A DNA stretch of 64,000 bases from Deltaproteobacteria bacterium (GTDB lineage: Bacteria; Desulfobacterota; Syntrophobacteria; Syntrophobacterales; Syntrophobacteraceae). Position numbers and translations under genes: made by a program. The DNA is taken from positions 1-64,000 of the forward strand of contig JAAYVE010000029.1 of the NCBI GenBank assembly GCA_012517315.1. Direction: 5' to 3'. A model generated the notes under the pieces. It was not told the origin of the DNA, searched no databases, and saw nothing but the letters and a program-made list of their open reading frames with translations. Positions within the stretch are counted from its first letter, which is position 1, and each line of letters starts with the position of its first letter. This document shows positions 55,317 through 63,666 of the stretch, piece after piece.

Positions 55317-55536
55317 GTTGGTGTATGCACCCTGTAGGAGAACCTTTTGTAATCATAAGACGACCGTGCGGAATAGGCCTAACTCGTCAGATCAACTCAG
55401 GGCATGGGCTGTGCGGGACTCACATGCAATGCTACCACGAGCCGGTGAATGGCTGCGGGCAGGATCCGCGCGGTCTGGATATCCTGTTCAGATCGGCTGC
55501 TCCGAATGAGCGCATGTTGACTTAAGGACAACAGTG

Positions 55537-56163
55537 ATGGCCTCGAACAACTACCTGAAAGAAATCAAACAATATAACGTCCGCCAAGCCAGCCCGTCCT
55601 CTGGAAAAACCGCTCTGATCGTGGTTGATATGCAGCGCTATTTTGAGGGAGTGGCAGCTCCCATCCTGGAAAATGTCGTCGCCCTCCTGCATGCATGCCG
55701 GGCAGCGGGGGTGAGGGTTGTTTTCACGAGGCACGGACATCGTGATCCCATGAAGGATGGTGGGATGCTGACAAGATGGTGGAGTGACCTCATTGTCCAT
55801 GGTACCCTGGAATGGGCACTGATGGAGGATCTGAGCCCCAACCCGGATGAACCGATCATCGATAAGATCCGCTACAGTGCCTTTCACGGGACGAATCTGG
55901 ATGAATGGCTGCGTAGGATTGGCATCGAGGACCTGATCATCACCGGAGTGCTCACAAACTGCTGCTGCGAGACAACGGCAAGAGATGCATTCGTCCGGGA
56001 CTACCGGGTCTTCTTCGTGGCTGACGGCACCGCCACCGTGAACGAGGAGCTTCATGTCGCATCGCTAAAGAATCTCGCTTTTGGGTTTGCCCATGTGGTG
56101 GATGCCAAGAGCCTGTGCGCCTGGACCAAGTCGATCTCAAGCAGGCCGGGGGAACATGCATGA
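55537..56163 (+). CDS. Isochorismatase-family cysteine hydrolase
   Basis: 208 residues from the ATG at 55537 (TAAGGA upstream). The catalytic triad of the family is visible: Asp in LIVVDMQRYF (about 30), Lys in IDKIRYSAF (about 108), and the Cys in GVLTNCCCETTARDAF (about 146). Members hydrolyse isochorismate, nicotinamide, ureides or similar amides; the sequence does not reveal the substrate. The stop overlaps by four bases the start of a small DnaJ-type zinc-finger gene, which suggests a shared job. Confidence 0.92.
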   Translation: MASNNYLKEIKQYNVRQASPSSGKTALIVVDMQRYFEGVAAPILENVVALLHACRAAGVRVVFTRHGHRDPMKDGGMLTRWWSDLIVHGTLEWALMEDLSPNPDEPIIDKIRYSAFHGTNLDEWLRRIGIEDLIITGVLTNCCCETTARDAFVRDYRVFFVADGTATVNEELHVASLKNLAFGFAHVVDAKSLCAWTKSISSRPGEHA

Positions 56164-56369
56164 ACGTGAAAAAGAGAGACTGCTTCGTGTGTCATGGGTC
56201 GGGGACAATCAGATGTGGCGAATGCAAGGGTGTCGGGACACTCCACCTGCCGGCGGGAACCCTAGGTGAGTGGCAGACCCTGCCGCTTCCCCGGCCATGC
56301 AGTCATTGTGAAGGTGACGGAAAGATCGAGTGCCCCCAATGTCGGGGAAGGGGGCTCATCTCGGGATAA
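56160..56369 (+). CDS. Stand-alone DnaJ-type zinc-finger protein
   Basis: 69 residues, starting at an ATG that overlaps the previous stop. It consists almost only of four C-x2-C-x-G-x-G motifs (CFVCHGSG, CGECKGVG, CSHCEGDG, CPQCRGRG), as in the central domain of DnaJ, and should bind two zinc ions. There is no J domain. Small proteins of this sort (for example BSD2-like) act as thiol- or cysteine-handling chaperones. Here it may protect or assemble the adjacent Cys-dependent hydrolase, whose active site holds three Cys in a row. Confidence 0.82.
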   Translation: MNVKKRDCFVCHGSGTIRCGECKGVGTLHLPAGTLGEWQTLPLPRPCSHCEGDGKIECPQCRGRGLISG

Positions 56370-56411
56370 GCGCAATGGGCATCGCGGCGGAAACGCCGAC
56401 CAAGGTGCCGA

Positions 56412-56981
56412 TCAGGGTCCGGATGCCATCTGCCTCATCGTGGCGATGCGCTCCGAAATGCCCCAATCCTGCATCAATCGAGCGGTCTGACGGGGCACCA
56501 GGTGTTCCCATTCCAGGCCGGCAGCCATTCTTTTGCGAATGTCCGATCCCCGGATACCCTTCTCACTGAGAGGGCGATCCCACAAAACTTCCGTTCTCAG
56601 ACCGACGGAATGAAAGTGTTCCAGTTTCCGCCGGCCCCAGTCGTCGTAGATGGTGAGATAGTAGGTGGCGTCGAGTGGCACGTAATACCTGTAGAGCTGC
56701 GGCAGGTTCACGGGGAAAGGGACCGTGGAGAACTCGCGGTATGCCAGTCCCGAATCCGTGAGCACCTCTCGAACCATGATGTAGCGTTCATAGTAAGTCA
56801 GAGGATTTGCAGCGGGATCGCTTCTCTGGGGGTCGGCGGGATCGTCCCTCGTGAGGGAGGGATCGGGGTTGGTGATTCCCACCACAAGGTGCCGACATCG
56901 CTCTTTACCCGCCAGAGCGTAGGCAAGATGATCGTTGTGAAAAACCTGGAACCTTCCGTGAATGACTCCCACCTTGGTCAT
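56412..56981 (-). CDS. Nicotinamide-nucleotide adenylyltransferase-like nucleotidyltransferase
   Basis: 189 residues from an ATG with GGGGAGGAC upstream. The nucleotidyltransferase fold is shown by GVIHGRFQVFHNDHLAYAL (the HxGH site reads HNDH) and by SEKGIRGSDIRKRMAAGLEWEH (the IRGSDIR phosphate site of NadM-type enzymes). It should transfer AMP or CMP to a phosphorylated acceptor. NMN adenylylation is the closest family role. The start overlaps the stop of a CDP-alcohol phosphatidyltransferase gene by four bases, so a CTP-dependent cytidylyl reaction is another possibility. Confidence 0.82.
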   Translation of the reverse strand: MTKVGVIHGRFQVFHNDHLAYALAGKERCRHLVVGITNPDPSLTRDDPADPQRSDPAANPLTYYERYIMVREVLTDSGLAYREFSTVPFPVNLPQLYRYYVPLDATYYLTIYDDWGRRKLEHFHSVGLRTEVLWDRPLSEKGIRGSDIRKRMAAGLEWEHLVPRQTARLMQDWGISERIATMRQMASGP

Positions 56982-57688
56982 GGCGATGTCCTCCCCGTCG
57001 GTTGAGAATTTCCGCCGCGGAGGGCTGGTTTTCCGGTGCCAGTGAGGCGCCGGAACACAACGAAGTTTGTGTGAAGAGCAAGGTAGAGCACTGCGAGAAT
57101 CGGGACTTGCGGCCACAGTGCGCTTGCCCAGGCGCAGCAAATGATCACCGACGACCGTGTGCCTTTGCTTGCGAGGGTGGGTTTCCCCAAGTCGATTCCA
57201 AGGCTTTCCGCCCGGGCGCTGGAATAGCTGACAAGGTTGCTGCCCATGAGGGCAAACGCTCCAAAAAGAAGCAGCAACCAAATGGGTATTGGCCCAGGAA
57301 ACTTCACGGAGTAGAGGATGAGGCCGATCACCATGGCGCCGTCCGCATATCGGTCCAGCACCGAATCGCAAAACGCACCCCACGCGCTCTCCTTTCCGGT
57401 CATCCTGGCGAACTGGCCGTCAACGCCGTCAAGAACCTGGGCACATGCCGCGATGCAACCGGCCAGCCACCCCCATCCGAGGGCGAACAGGAGTCCTCCG
57501 AAAACCCCCAGGACTGCAGAGACCACGGTGATCATCCACGGCTCAAGGCCGCTCCAGGGGATCAGCCTTGGAGTGATGCGGGCCGATAGATGGATTTTGA
57601 TCCACCTGAGGACAAAGCGGTCCGATGGCTTCGTCCGCCACGAAAGACACTGGGACTTGACTCCTGGGTCTGTCACGATGCGCGGCAC
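56978..57688 (-). CDS. CDP-alcohol phosphatidyltransferase family protein
   Basis: 236 residues, an integral membrane protein with about six helices. The family motif D-x2-D-G-x2-A-R-x8-G-x3-D-x3-D is complete (DGVDGQFARMTGKESAW, then GAFCDSVLD) at about residues 85-107. Such enzymes swap CMP on a CDP-alcohol for another alcohol, making phospholipid or phosphodiester head groups. The exact start (GTG at 57688) is weakly supported. Its coupling to a nucleotidyltransferase gene suggests the two make and use an activated alcohol. Confidence 0.9.
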   Translation of the reverse strand: MPRIVTDPGVKSQCLSWRTKPSDRFVLRWIKIHLSARITPRLIPWSGLEPWMITVVSAVLGVFGGLLFALGWGWLAGCIAACAQVLDGVDGQFARMTGKESAWGAFCDSVLDRYADGAMVIGLILYSVKFPGPIPIWLLLLFGAFALMGSNLVSYSSARAESLGIDLGKPTLASKGTRSSVIICCAWASALWPQVPILAVLYLALHTNFVVFRRLTGTGKPALRGGNSQPTGRTSP

Positions 57689-57830
57689 TTCCTGTCATGC
57701 GTTTCAAAGGCGCCAAGGCGCGGTCCGTTTTTTATTGTGCCACGAAGCCGATGAGACTACAAACGCGGTGACAACTGGACCCTTGGTTTGCATCCCCCCG
57801 AAAGGCGGTTCGCTACAGTGGGCATGGACC

Positions 57831-58652
57831 TCAAGAACTCAGCATCCCAAGGTATTGAGCGGGCCGCTCATGCGGAACTGCATCGAAAAACTCCCGCACC
57901 ACCTGCAGGGTTGAAAACAGGGCCTCTTCCTCTCGGAGTTCCAACACCCACCAGTCACAAGGCAGACAGCTGAGCAGGTGGAGGCGTTCCCCTATTTCGT
58001 CGAGGCTTTGGGGTGCGGTGTGGCTGCCATCGATTTCCTCATGGTAAACATGAGCGTTGTGAACGTGCTCGTAATGGGGTGAGATGAAATCTTCAAAGGC
58101 ATAGTGCCGGCTCTGAATCGACGGGCTCACTCGAGCATGGCCGATATCGAGAGTCACCCCGGCATTGGTCTTGCGTACCAGTTTTTCGAACAATTCAGGC
58201 CGGCTCGACCACCCGGAAGCGAGGTTTTCGAGACAGACGCGGACACCGAGATTGCGGCCAAAGGCAACCAGGTCCGCCAAGGAACTCAAGGTGCGCTCCC
58301 AGGAGAGATCGTCGCACGATTCACGCCCCAACCCCAGGTGCACGGTCATGAACCTCCCTTCCAGGTGAGCCACCAGGCGACAGGTTTCACGGAAAATGTC
58401 CACTGCTCTGTCGGCCTTTTCAGGGTCCTCGTCCCCCATGTCGACCCCTTTGAAGGCACAATGATACCGGACCTCCAAGGGATGAAGGCGCGAGATTCTC
58501 CGAATCAGACTTTGTTTGTGCCCTTTCCCTCCAGGCACGTCTTCAAGTGTGAAAGTCCAGTCCACGCCGGAAAAACCGTGCTCCAGAGCCGTGGACCGGA
58601 GTCGTTCCACGTCGGGTATGAAGTTGCATATGGCAAGCCTGGGCTTTGGCAT
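57831..58652 (-). CDS. TIM-barrel sugar-phosphate isomerase/AP-endonuclease-2-like protein
   Basis: 273 residues from the ATG at 58652 (MPKPRLAICNF, the first barrel strand); the frame extends to 58694. The barrel has FMTVHLGLGRESCDD, VCLENLASGW and GVTLDIGHARVSP, with the Glu, Asp and His residues of the divalent-metal site of the xylose-isomerase-like superfamily, and VHNAHVYHEEIDGSHTAP. Members act on sugars, inositols or abasic DNA; here sugar or inositol epimerisation is favoured because no DNA-repair gene is near. Confidence 0.8.
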   Translation of the reverse strand: MPKPRLAICNFIPDVERLRSTALEHGFSGVDWTFTLEDVPGGKGHKQSLIRRISRLHPLEVRYHCAFKGVDMGDEDPEKADRAVDIFRETCRLVAHLEGRFMTVHLGLGRESCDDLSWERTLSSLADLVAFGRNLGVRVCLENLASGWSSRPELFEKLVRKTNAGVTLDIGHARVSPSIQSRHYAFEDFISPHYEHVHNAHVYHEEIDGSHTAPQSLDEIGERLHLLSCLPCDWWVLELREEEALFSTLQVVREFFDAVPHERPAQYLGMLSS

Positions 58653-58854
58653 GCGGTGCCGTTCCCATGGGAGGATGGAAGCACTCTCCTTCATTGGTCG
58701 AATGGACCCGCTCTCATTCCACTCCAGTAACGGCAGGCAAACGAATATTCAAATCGGTAATCCCAATTCTTTCAGATCCGCCCATTGAAAAGGTCGGCGT
58801 TTCTTCCCATCCCTTCATTTGCCCCGGATGCCGGATGGTCCACCGTCGGTGACG

Positions 58855-59616
58855 CTACGGATAGTCCTGGCGTGTGGGGCGCACAATGATGTCACTGATG
58901 TGAACGTGAGGGGGCTGCGTGACCACGTAGTGAATGGCGTTTGCAACATCCTCCCCTGTCAAGAGGGGACCGAATCGGTCTTCAAAGCTTTGGACCATTT
59001 CGTCACTATATCCCGCTGCAGCTTGAAAACCACTGAAGACGACTCCCGGTTCCACAAGGGAAACACGGACTCCTTTCGGTCCAAGTTCCCGCCGGAGCCC
59101 TTCGGCCAGGGCGTGGACAGCAAACTTCGTGGCACCATAGACGGCGCTGAAAGGCGATATGTGACGTCCCACCACCGAACCGACCATGATGATGTCCGCA
59201 GGAGTTCGCGGAAATCCGGCCTGCTGGCCGTCCACCATGTACCGCGCTGCTCGCTGAACGAGAGCAAGAGTGCCTTTCACGTTGATTCGGACCACTTCGT
59301 CAAACCGGGACAAATCTGCGTCCTTCACAGACCCCCCAAGACCCCTGCCGGCGTTGGCCACAACGATGTCAGGCAGGCGACCGTAGCGCTCCCTGCCGGC
59401 GACAAAAAGGTTTTCCAGGACCTCCTCGTCGGCCGCATCACCCGCAACGCCCCAGAAATGCGAGCCGATTTCCTTTTCAAGGGCCCCAAGCTTTGAAATA
59501 TTGCGCCCGTTGCCAATGACGCCAAACCCGGCGGCGGCAAACCTTCTTGCTGTGGCCTCACCGATTCCGGATGTGGCGCCTGTGACAATTGCTATGCGTG
59601 AAAAACCGTCCGACAT
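58855..59616 (-). CDS. Short-chain dehydrogenase/reductase (SDR)
   Basis: 253 residues. NAD(P)-binding motif TGATSGIG (about 12-19), structural NAG (IVVANAGRG), and the catalytic Ser-Tyr-Lys (GSVVGRHISPFSAVYGATKFA). It oxidises or reduces an alcohol/carbonyl with NAD(P); the substrate is unknown. An alternative annotation is a classical SDR of the YdfG type (3-hydroxy acid dehydrogenase), which the end of the sequence (HVHISDIIVRPTRQDYP) supports. Confidence 0.92.
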   Translation of the reverse strand: MSDGFSRIAIVTGATSGIGEATARRFAAAGFGVIGNGRNISKLGALEKEIGSHFWGVAGDAADEEVLENLFVAGRERYGRLPDIVVANAGRGLGGSVKDADLSRFDEVVRINVKGTLALVQRAARYMVDGQQAGFPRTPADIIMVGSVVGRHISPFSAVYGATKFAVHALAEGLRRELGPKGVRVSLVEPGVVFSGFQAAAGYSDEMVQSFEDRFGPLLTGEDVANAIHYVVTQPPHVHISDIIVRPTRQDYP

Positions 59617-59869
59617 GTTGCCTCCTCCTCAAAAAAATTGACCCGCGAAAAAAAATCGGAACACACGTGCAGCCTGAACGCGGCAAAGCCGCAATGGAAG
59701 ACCCGCCCCCCAGGACGGACCACTCATAGCACACTTGACGGCCGGAGGCGAGATGGTCGATGAACGGAAGGCGCTTCGGATGCGCCTAGTCCTCCTTGTG
59801 TCGGCACCGACGAGGATGTGGTTCATTTTGCAGGAAAACCGCCTTCCGGTCGTCCCTCGCAAAAAGGGA

Positions 59870-59916
59870 TTGACCGAATGGATGTATCGTTCTAAAAAGT
59901 CAAACGATCGTTTCGA
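59870..59916 (+). promoter_or_regulatory. Promoter and palindromic operator of the CerR-like gene
   Basis: TTGACC (59870-59875), 17 bases and TAAAAA (59893-59898) make a plausible promoter. Immediately after it is AAACGATCGTTT (59902-59913), a perfect 12-base palindrome. Its position suggests autoregulation by the TetR-family protein that follows. The region 59617-59962 holds no gene. Confidence 0.65.
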
Positions 59917-59962
59917 ACAAGTGTTTGAGTTTGAGATCGCCTGTACGCACTGGGGAGGATTT

Positions 59963-60619
59963 GTGGGAGCCTGTCCGGCCTGGGACGAGGGAACAAAAAG
60001 GCGGCTGATTCATGCGGCTGGGGAGGTCTTTTCCCAGGTGGGGTTTCGTGCCGGCACCATAAGAGAGATCTGCAGACGAGCCAATGCCAGTGTCAGTGCA
60101 GTGAATTATCATTTCCGCGACAAAGCGGGGCTTTATGGGGCGGTGTTCGAATACGCCCACTGCTGGGCCCTGGAAAAATACCCCCACGACATGGGGCTCT
60201 CGGAGACAGCGACGGCGGAGGACCGGCTACGAGCATTCATCCGCTCCTTTCTATTGCGAATTCTCGGAGATGGCTTTCCAGCCTGGCACGGAAGGCTCAT
60301 CGCCCAGGAGACTGCCAATCCAAGCGGTGTCCTGAGCAAACTGGCGGAAACTGCCATTCGGCCTATGGACGAATATCTCGACGGAATCATCAGGGAACTG
60401 ATCCGCAGGGAAAATCCTCTCCGTGAACCACAAGGCCCCTTGGTGCGACTGTGCAGAATGAACATCATCGGGCAGTGCATTTTTCACTTTCACGCGAGAC
60501 AGTTCATGCGGTTCCCCGGCTCGGAGCATTTCGAGCCTTCACAGATTGCCGACTTGGCGGAGCAAATCGCCAGGTTCTCTTTGGGGGGGGTTCGGGCGAT
60601 TGCCGCGAACAATCCTTGA
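59963..60619 (+). CDS. CerR-family (TetR/DUF1956) transcriptional regulator
   Basis: 218 residues from a GTG with GGGGAGGATTT upstream; the frame is open back to 59735, but any earlier start would lie upstream of or within the apparent promoter. The helix-turn-helix is at about 10-58 (RRLIHAAGEVFSQVGFRAGT, SVSAVNYHFRDKAGLYGAVF), and the C-terminal domain is of the type seen in YbiH/CerR regulators. It is followed in the same direction by a TolC-MacA-MacB-like set, whose expression it probably represses, as YbiH-type regulators do for adjacent efflux genes. Confidence 0.9.
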   Translation: MGACPAWDEGTKRRLIHAAGEVFSQVGFRAGTIREICRRANASVSAVNYHFRDKAGLYGAVFEYAHCWALEKYPHDMGLSETATAEDRLRAFIRSFLLRILGDGFPAWHGRLIAQETANPSGVLSKLAETAIRPMDEYLDGIIRELIRRENPLREPQGPLVRLCRMNIIGQCIFHFHARQFMRFPGSEHFEPSQIADLAEQIARFSLGGVRAIAANNP

Positions 60620-60841
60620 TGACAGATGAAGTTCTGTAACACCTTCCGTTCATGGTTTCGCATCCCGAGACGGCCCGGAGGAACACGCCGTGCTTCTGGA
60701 GTCGCAGAGGCAGGGTGCCAGGTCCTGCTCGAAGGAGTCTCATGGATCAGGATGCGGCAAATTCGTCCGGGTAATGGGTCGAATTCCCAGCAAGGCGTCA
60801 CGCAAAGAACGGAGAACCGAAGGAGGAAGCAAGGGACGCCT

Positions 60842-62287
60842 ATGGATTCCGTGTTTCGATCAGCCACCGCTCGAGCGGTCTTCTCTCTTTGTTTGCCGCT
60901 CTTCGCCATAGTCCTCGCGGGGTGCGCCGCGGTGGGGCCGGACCACGTTCGTCCGGAGATACCCCTCCGGGAGACTTGGCACTCCCGGCTAGGCAGCGGC
61001 CTGAGCAACCATGAGGCGGACGCGAGAAGCATGGCGGCCTGGTGGGCCACCCTCAACGATCCCAAACTTTCTCAATTGATGGATTACGCCGTGTCGGGCA
61101 ACCTAGACCTCAAGAAGGCGAGGGCAAGGGTTCGCGAAGCTCGCGCCCGTCGGCGCATCGCCGAAGCTGCTCTCTTTCCGTCAGTCACCGGCTCGGCCTC
61201 AGCCTCCTGGAGTGACACCTACAAGGGTGTTGGACCCGACACGACCGGTGAACTTTACACGGCAGGTTTCGATGCGGGGTGGGAATTGGACATTTTCGGG
61301 GGCGTGCGTCGTTCCGTCGAGGCGGCACAGCGCGATCTCGAGGCGAGGGAGGAGGGTCTGAGAAACGTCCTGGTGACGCTTTTGGCTGAAGTTGCGTTGA
61401 ACTATCTCGATGTCCGCACCTACCAGGAACGACTTTCGGTGGCGGAGGGGAATCTGGATTCTCAAAGTGAGACCTACCGGTTGACCCAGTGGCGCTACGA
61501 GGCTGGCTTAAGCGACGAACTCGCCGTGCAGCAGGCCCTTTACAACCTGGAGAACACGCGCTCCCAGATACCGGTCCTGCGCACCGGGCTGGAGGCGGCC
61601 ATGAACCGTGTTGCAATTCTCCTGGGTGAACAGCCGGGGGCGCTTCATGGGGAACTGGAGCAAAGAGAGCCCATAACGGTCCCGCCCCTTCAGGTGGCGG
61701 TGGGCGTGCCCGCCGATCTCGTGCGGCGTAGGCCCGACGTGCGACAAGCCGAAAAGGAACTGGCCGCTCAGACGGCGAGGGTGGGTGTGGCGACGGCAGA
61801 ACTCTATCCAAAATTTACCTTGAACGGTTCCATCGGTCTGGAGTCTCTGTCATTGAGCAATCTGTCATCGGGCACCTTGTCAGTGGTGGGGGGGCCCGCC
61901 GTCACTTGGTCCATCTTCAAGGGGGGGGCCACCCGCCAGAACATAGAGGTACAGTCCGCTCTCCAGGAACAGGCGTTGATCGAGTATGAGACCACCCTCA
62001 TGGAAGCCCTGGAGGAAGTGGAAAACGCTTTGATAGCCTATGCCGAGGTCCAGGAGAGGAGGCAGTCCTTGAGCGTTGCGACTGAAGCCGCCCAAGCGGC
62101 GGCAAGACTCGCACAGCAGAAGTACGAGGCAGGTCTGACGGACTTCACGGATGTTTTGGTCGCACAGCGCTCCGTGTTGTCCCTCCAGGAGCAACTGGTG
62201 TTGAGCAACTGGAACGTAGCGGGCAACCTGGTGCGCCTTTATAAGGCGCTGGGAGGTGGGTGGACGCTGCCTGCAAACGAGGGATGA
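60842..62287 (+). CDS. NodT/OprM-type outer-membrane efflux lipoprotein
   Basis: 481 residues from the ATG at 60842 (AAGGGACGCCT upstream). The signal peptide ends in a lipobox (IVLAGC, Cys about 25). Two OEP repeats of helix-strand type follow (YAVSGNLDLKKARARVREAR, LAQQKYEAGLTDFTDVLVAQ), with PADLVRRRPDVRQAEKELAA, the signature of the NodT family. It forms the outer-membrane channel of a tripartite pump. The next two genes supply adaptor and ATPase. Confidence 0.94.
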   Translation: MDSVFRSATARAVFSLCLPLFAIVLAGCAAVGPDHVRPEIPLRETWHSRLGSGLSNHEADARSMAAWWATLNDPKLSQLMDYAVSGNLDLKKARARVREARARRRIAEAALFPSVTGSASASWSDTYKGVGPDTTGELYTAGFDAGWELDIFGGVRRSVEAAQRDLEAREEGLRNVLVTLLAEVALNYLDVRTYQERLSVAEGNLDSQSETYRLTQWRYEAGLSDELAVQQALYNLENTRSQIPVLRTGLEAAMNRVAILLGEQPGALHGELEQREPITVPPLQVAVGVPADLVRRRPDVRQAEKELAAQTARVGVATAELYPKFTLNGSIGLESLSLSNLSSGTLSVVGGPAVTWSIFKGGATRQNIEVQSALQEQALIEYETTLMEALEEVENALIAYAEVQERRQSLSVATEAAQAAARLAQQKYEAGLTDFTDVLVAQRSVLSLQEQLVLSNWNVAGNLVRLYKALGGGWTLPANEG

Positions 62288-62372
62288 AGAGATTGACCAG
62301 CCTGCATTCGGGCTGCTTGAGGATGAGCGAAAGAACGGTTTGAGGAACACCGGTCTCTCCGGGGAGCGATGC

Positions 62373-63659
62373 ATGAAGGGAAGACAACAGGAGGAATCCG
62401 ACATTGCCGGGATCCTAGGTGGGGACGGATCCTGGGGTGATGGAAAGAGTGGAAGGTGGTGGCTGGTGGCGGGAATTGTGGCCGTTGTGGTCATGGTCAC
62501 CTTCTTCATATGGAGAGGCTCGGATTCCTCGTACACGCCCCGATACAGGACAGAACAAGCCCAACGGGGAGACCTGACGGTCATCGTCACAGCCACGGGA
62601 ACCCTGCAGGCAACCAATGAAGTGGATGTGAGCAGCGAGCTTTCCGGCATCATCAAGACCGTTGAGGTGGACTACAACAGCAAGGTGAAGGTCGGCCAAA
62701 TACTGGCGAAACTGGACACCTTGAAGCTTGAGGCGCAGGTGACGCAATCGAAAGCGGCGCTGGAATCGGCAACGGCAAAGGTCCTCCAGGCCCAGGCGAC
62801 CGTGAAGGAAACCCGCAGCAAGCTCGATCAACTGCGAAGAGTGAAGCAGTTGAGCAATAACAAGGTTCCCTCCCAGCTGGAGGTGGATGCTGCGGAAGCG
62901 GCAGTGGAACGGGCATTGGCAGATCTCGCCAGCGCCAAGGCGGCGGTTTCCCAGTCCCGGGCCACCCTCGCTTCCAATGAAACGGATCTCTCCAAAGCGG
63001 CCATCAGATCGCCCGTCAACGGCATTGTGCTCACGCGTAAGGCGGAGCCTGGTCAAACTGTGGCCGCATCGCTGGATCCCCCTGTGCTGTTCACCCTGGC
63101 GGAGGATTTGACGAAGATGGAACTTGTCGTGAATGTCGATGAGGCCGATGTGGGGCACATCCAGGAGGGGCAGGAGGCTACGTTCAGCGTTGCCGCGTAC
63201 CCGAATCGAACTTTCGATGCCCGGATTGTTCAGGCACGGTTCGGGTCTACAACCACCTCCGGGGTTGTGACATACGAAACGGTGCTGCAAGTGGAAAACC
63301 CCGATTTGTCCCTGCGACCCGGCATGACGGCAACTGCCGACATGATCGTCAAGCGAATCAAGGACGCCATCCTGATTCCCAGTGCCGCATTGCGGTTTAC
63401 TCCGCCCGTGCAGGAAGAGAAGAAGTCTTCCACCGGCTTGGTGGGATCGCTGCTCCCGCGTCCACCCATTCCCAAACCGCGTCAGCGCGAGGATACCGGA
63501 GGCAGGAAGGAACAGTATGTCTGGACGTTGAGAAATGGGCAGCTGTCAACTGTCCCTGTTACGATTGGTTCGAGCAACGGAGGCCTGACCGAAGTCGTAG
63601 GGGGTGGGATCGAACCGGGCATGGAAGTCGTGGTGGACACGGTCACGGCGGTGAAATGA
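62373..63659 (+). CDS. MacA-like periplasmic adaptor protein
   Basis: 428 residues from the ATG at 62373 (GGGGAGCG upstream). One membrane anchor (about 30-50, WWLVAGIVAVVVMVTFFIW), a lipoyl/barrel-sandwich half (TVIVTATGTLQATNEVDVSS, VNGIVLTRKAEPGQTVA) broken by a coiled coil (about 130-210), a beta-barrel domain, and a C-terminal membrane-proximal domain. It joins the inner-membrane MacB transporter to the outer-membrane channel. The start lies 85 bases after the channel gene. Confidence 0.93.
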   Translation: MKGRQQEESDIAGILGGDGSWGDGKSGRWWLVAGIVAVVVMVTFFIWRGSDSSYTPRYRTEQAQRGDLTVIVTATGTLQATNEVDVSSELSGIIKTVEVDYNSKVKVGQILAKLDTLKLEAQVTQSKAALESATAKVLQAQATVKETRSKLDQLRRVKQLSNNKVPSQLEVDAAEAAVERALADLASAKAAVSQSRATLASNETDLSKAAIRSPVNGIVLTRKAEPGQTVAASLDPPVLFTLAEDLTKMELVVNVDEADVGHIQEGQEATFSVAAYPNRTFDARIVQARFGSTTTSGVVTYETVLQVENPDLSLRPGMTATADMIVKRIKDAILIPSAALRFTPPVQEEKKSSTGLVGSLLPRPPIPKPRQREDTGGRKEQYVWTLRNGQLSTVPVTIGSSNGGLTEVVGGGIEPGMEVVVDTVTAVK

Positions 63660-63666
63660 CGGTGAA

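Noticed and set aside
55197-55536. tRNA-Arg as an integration site for a mobile element
   Set aside because: No integrase, no repeated tRNA 3' end and no change in gene character follow; a normal terminator lies just downstream.
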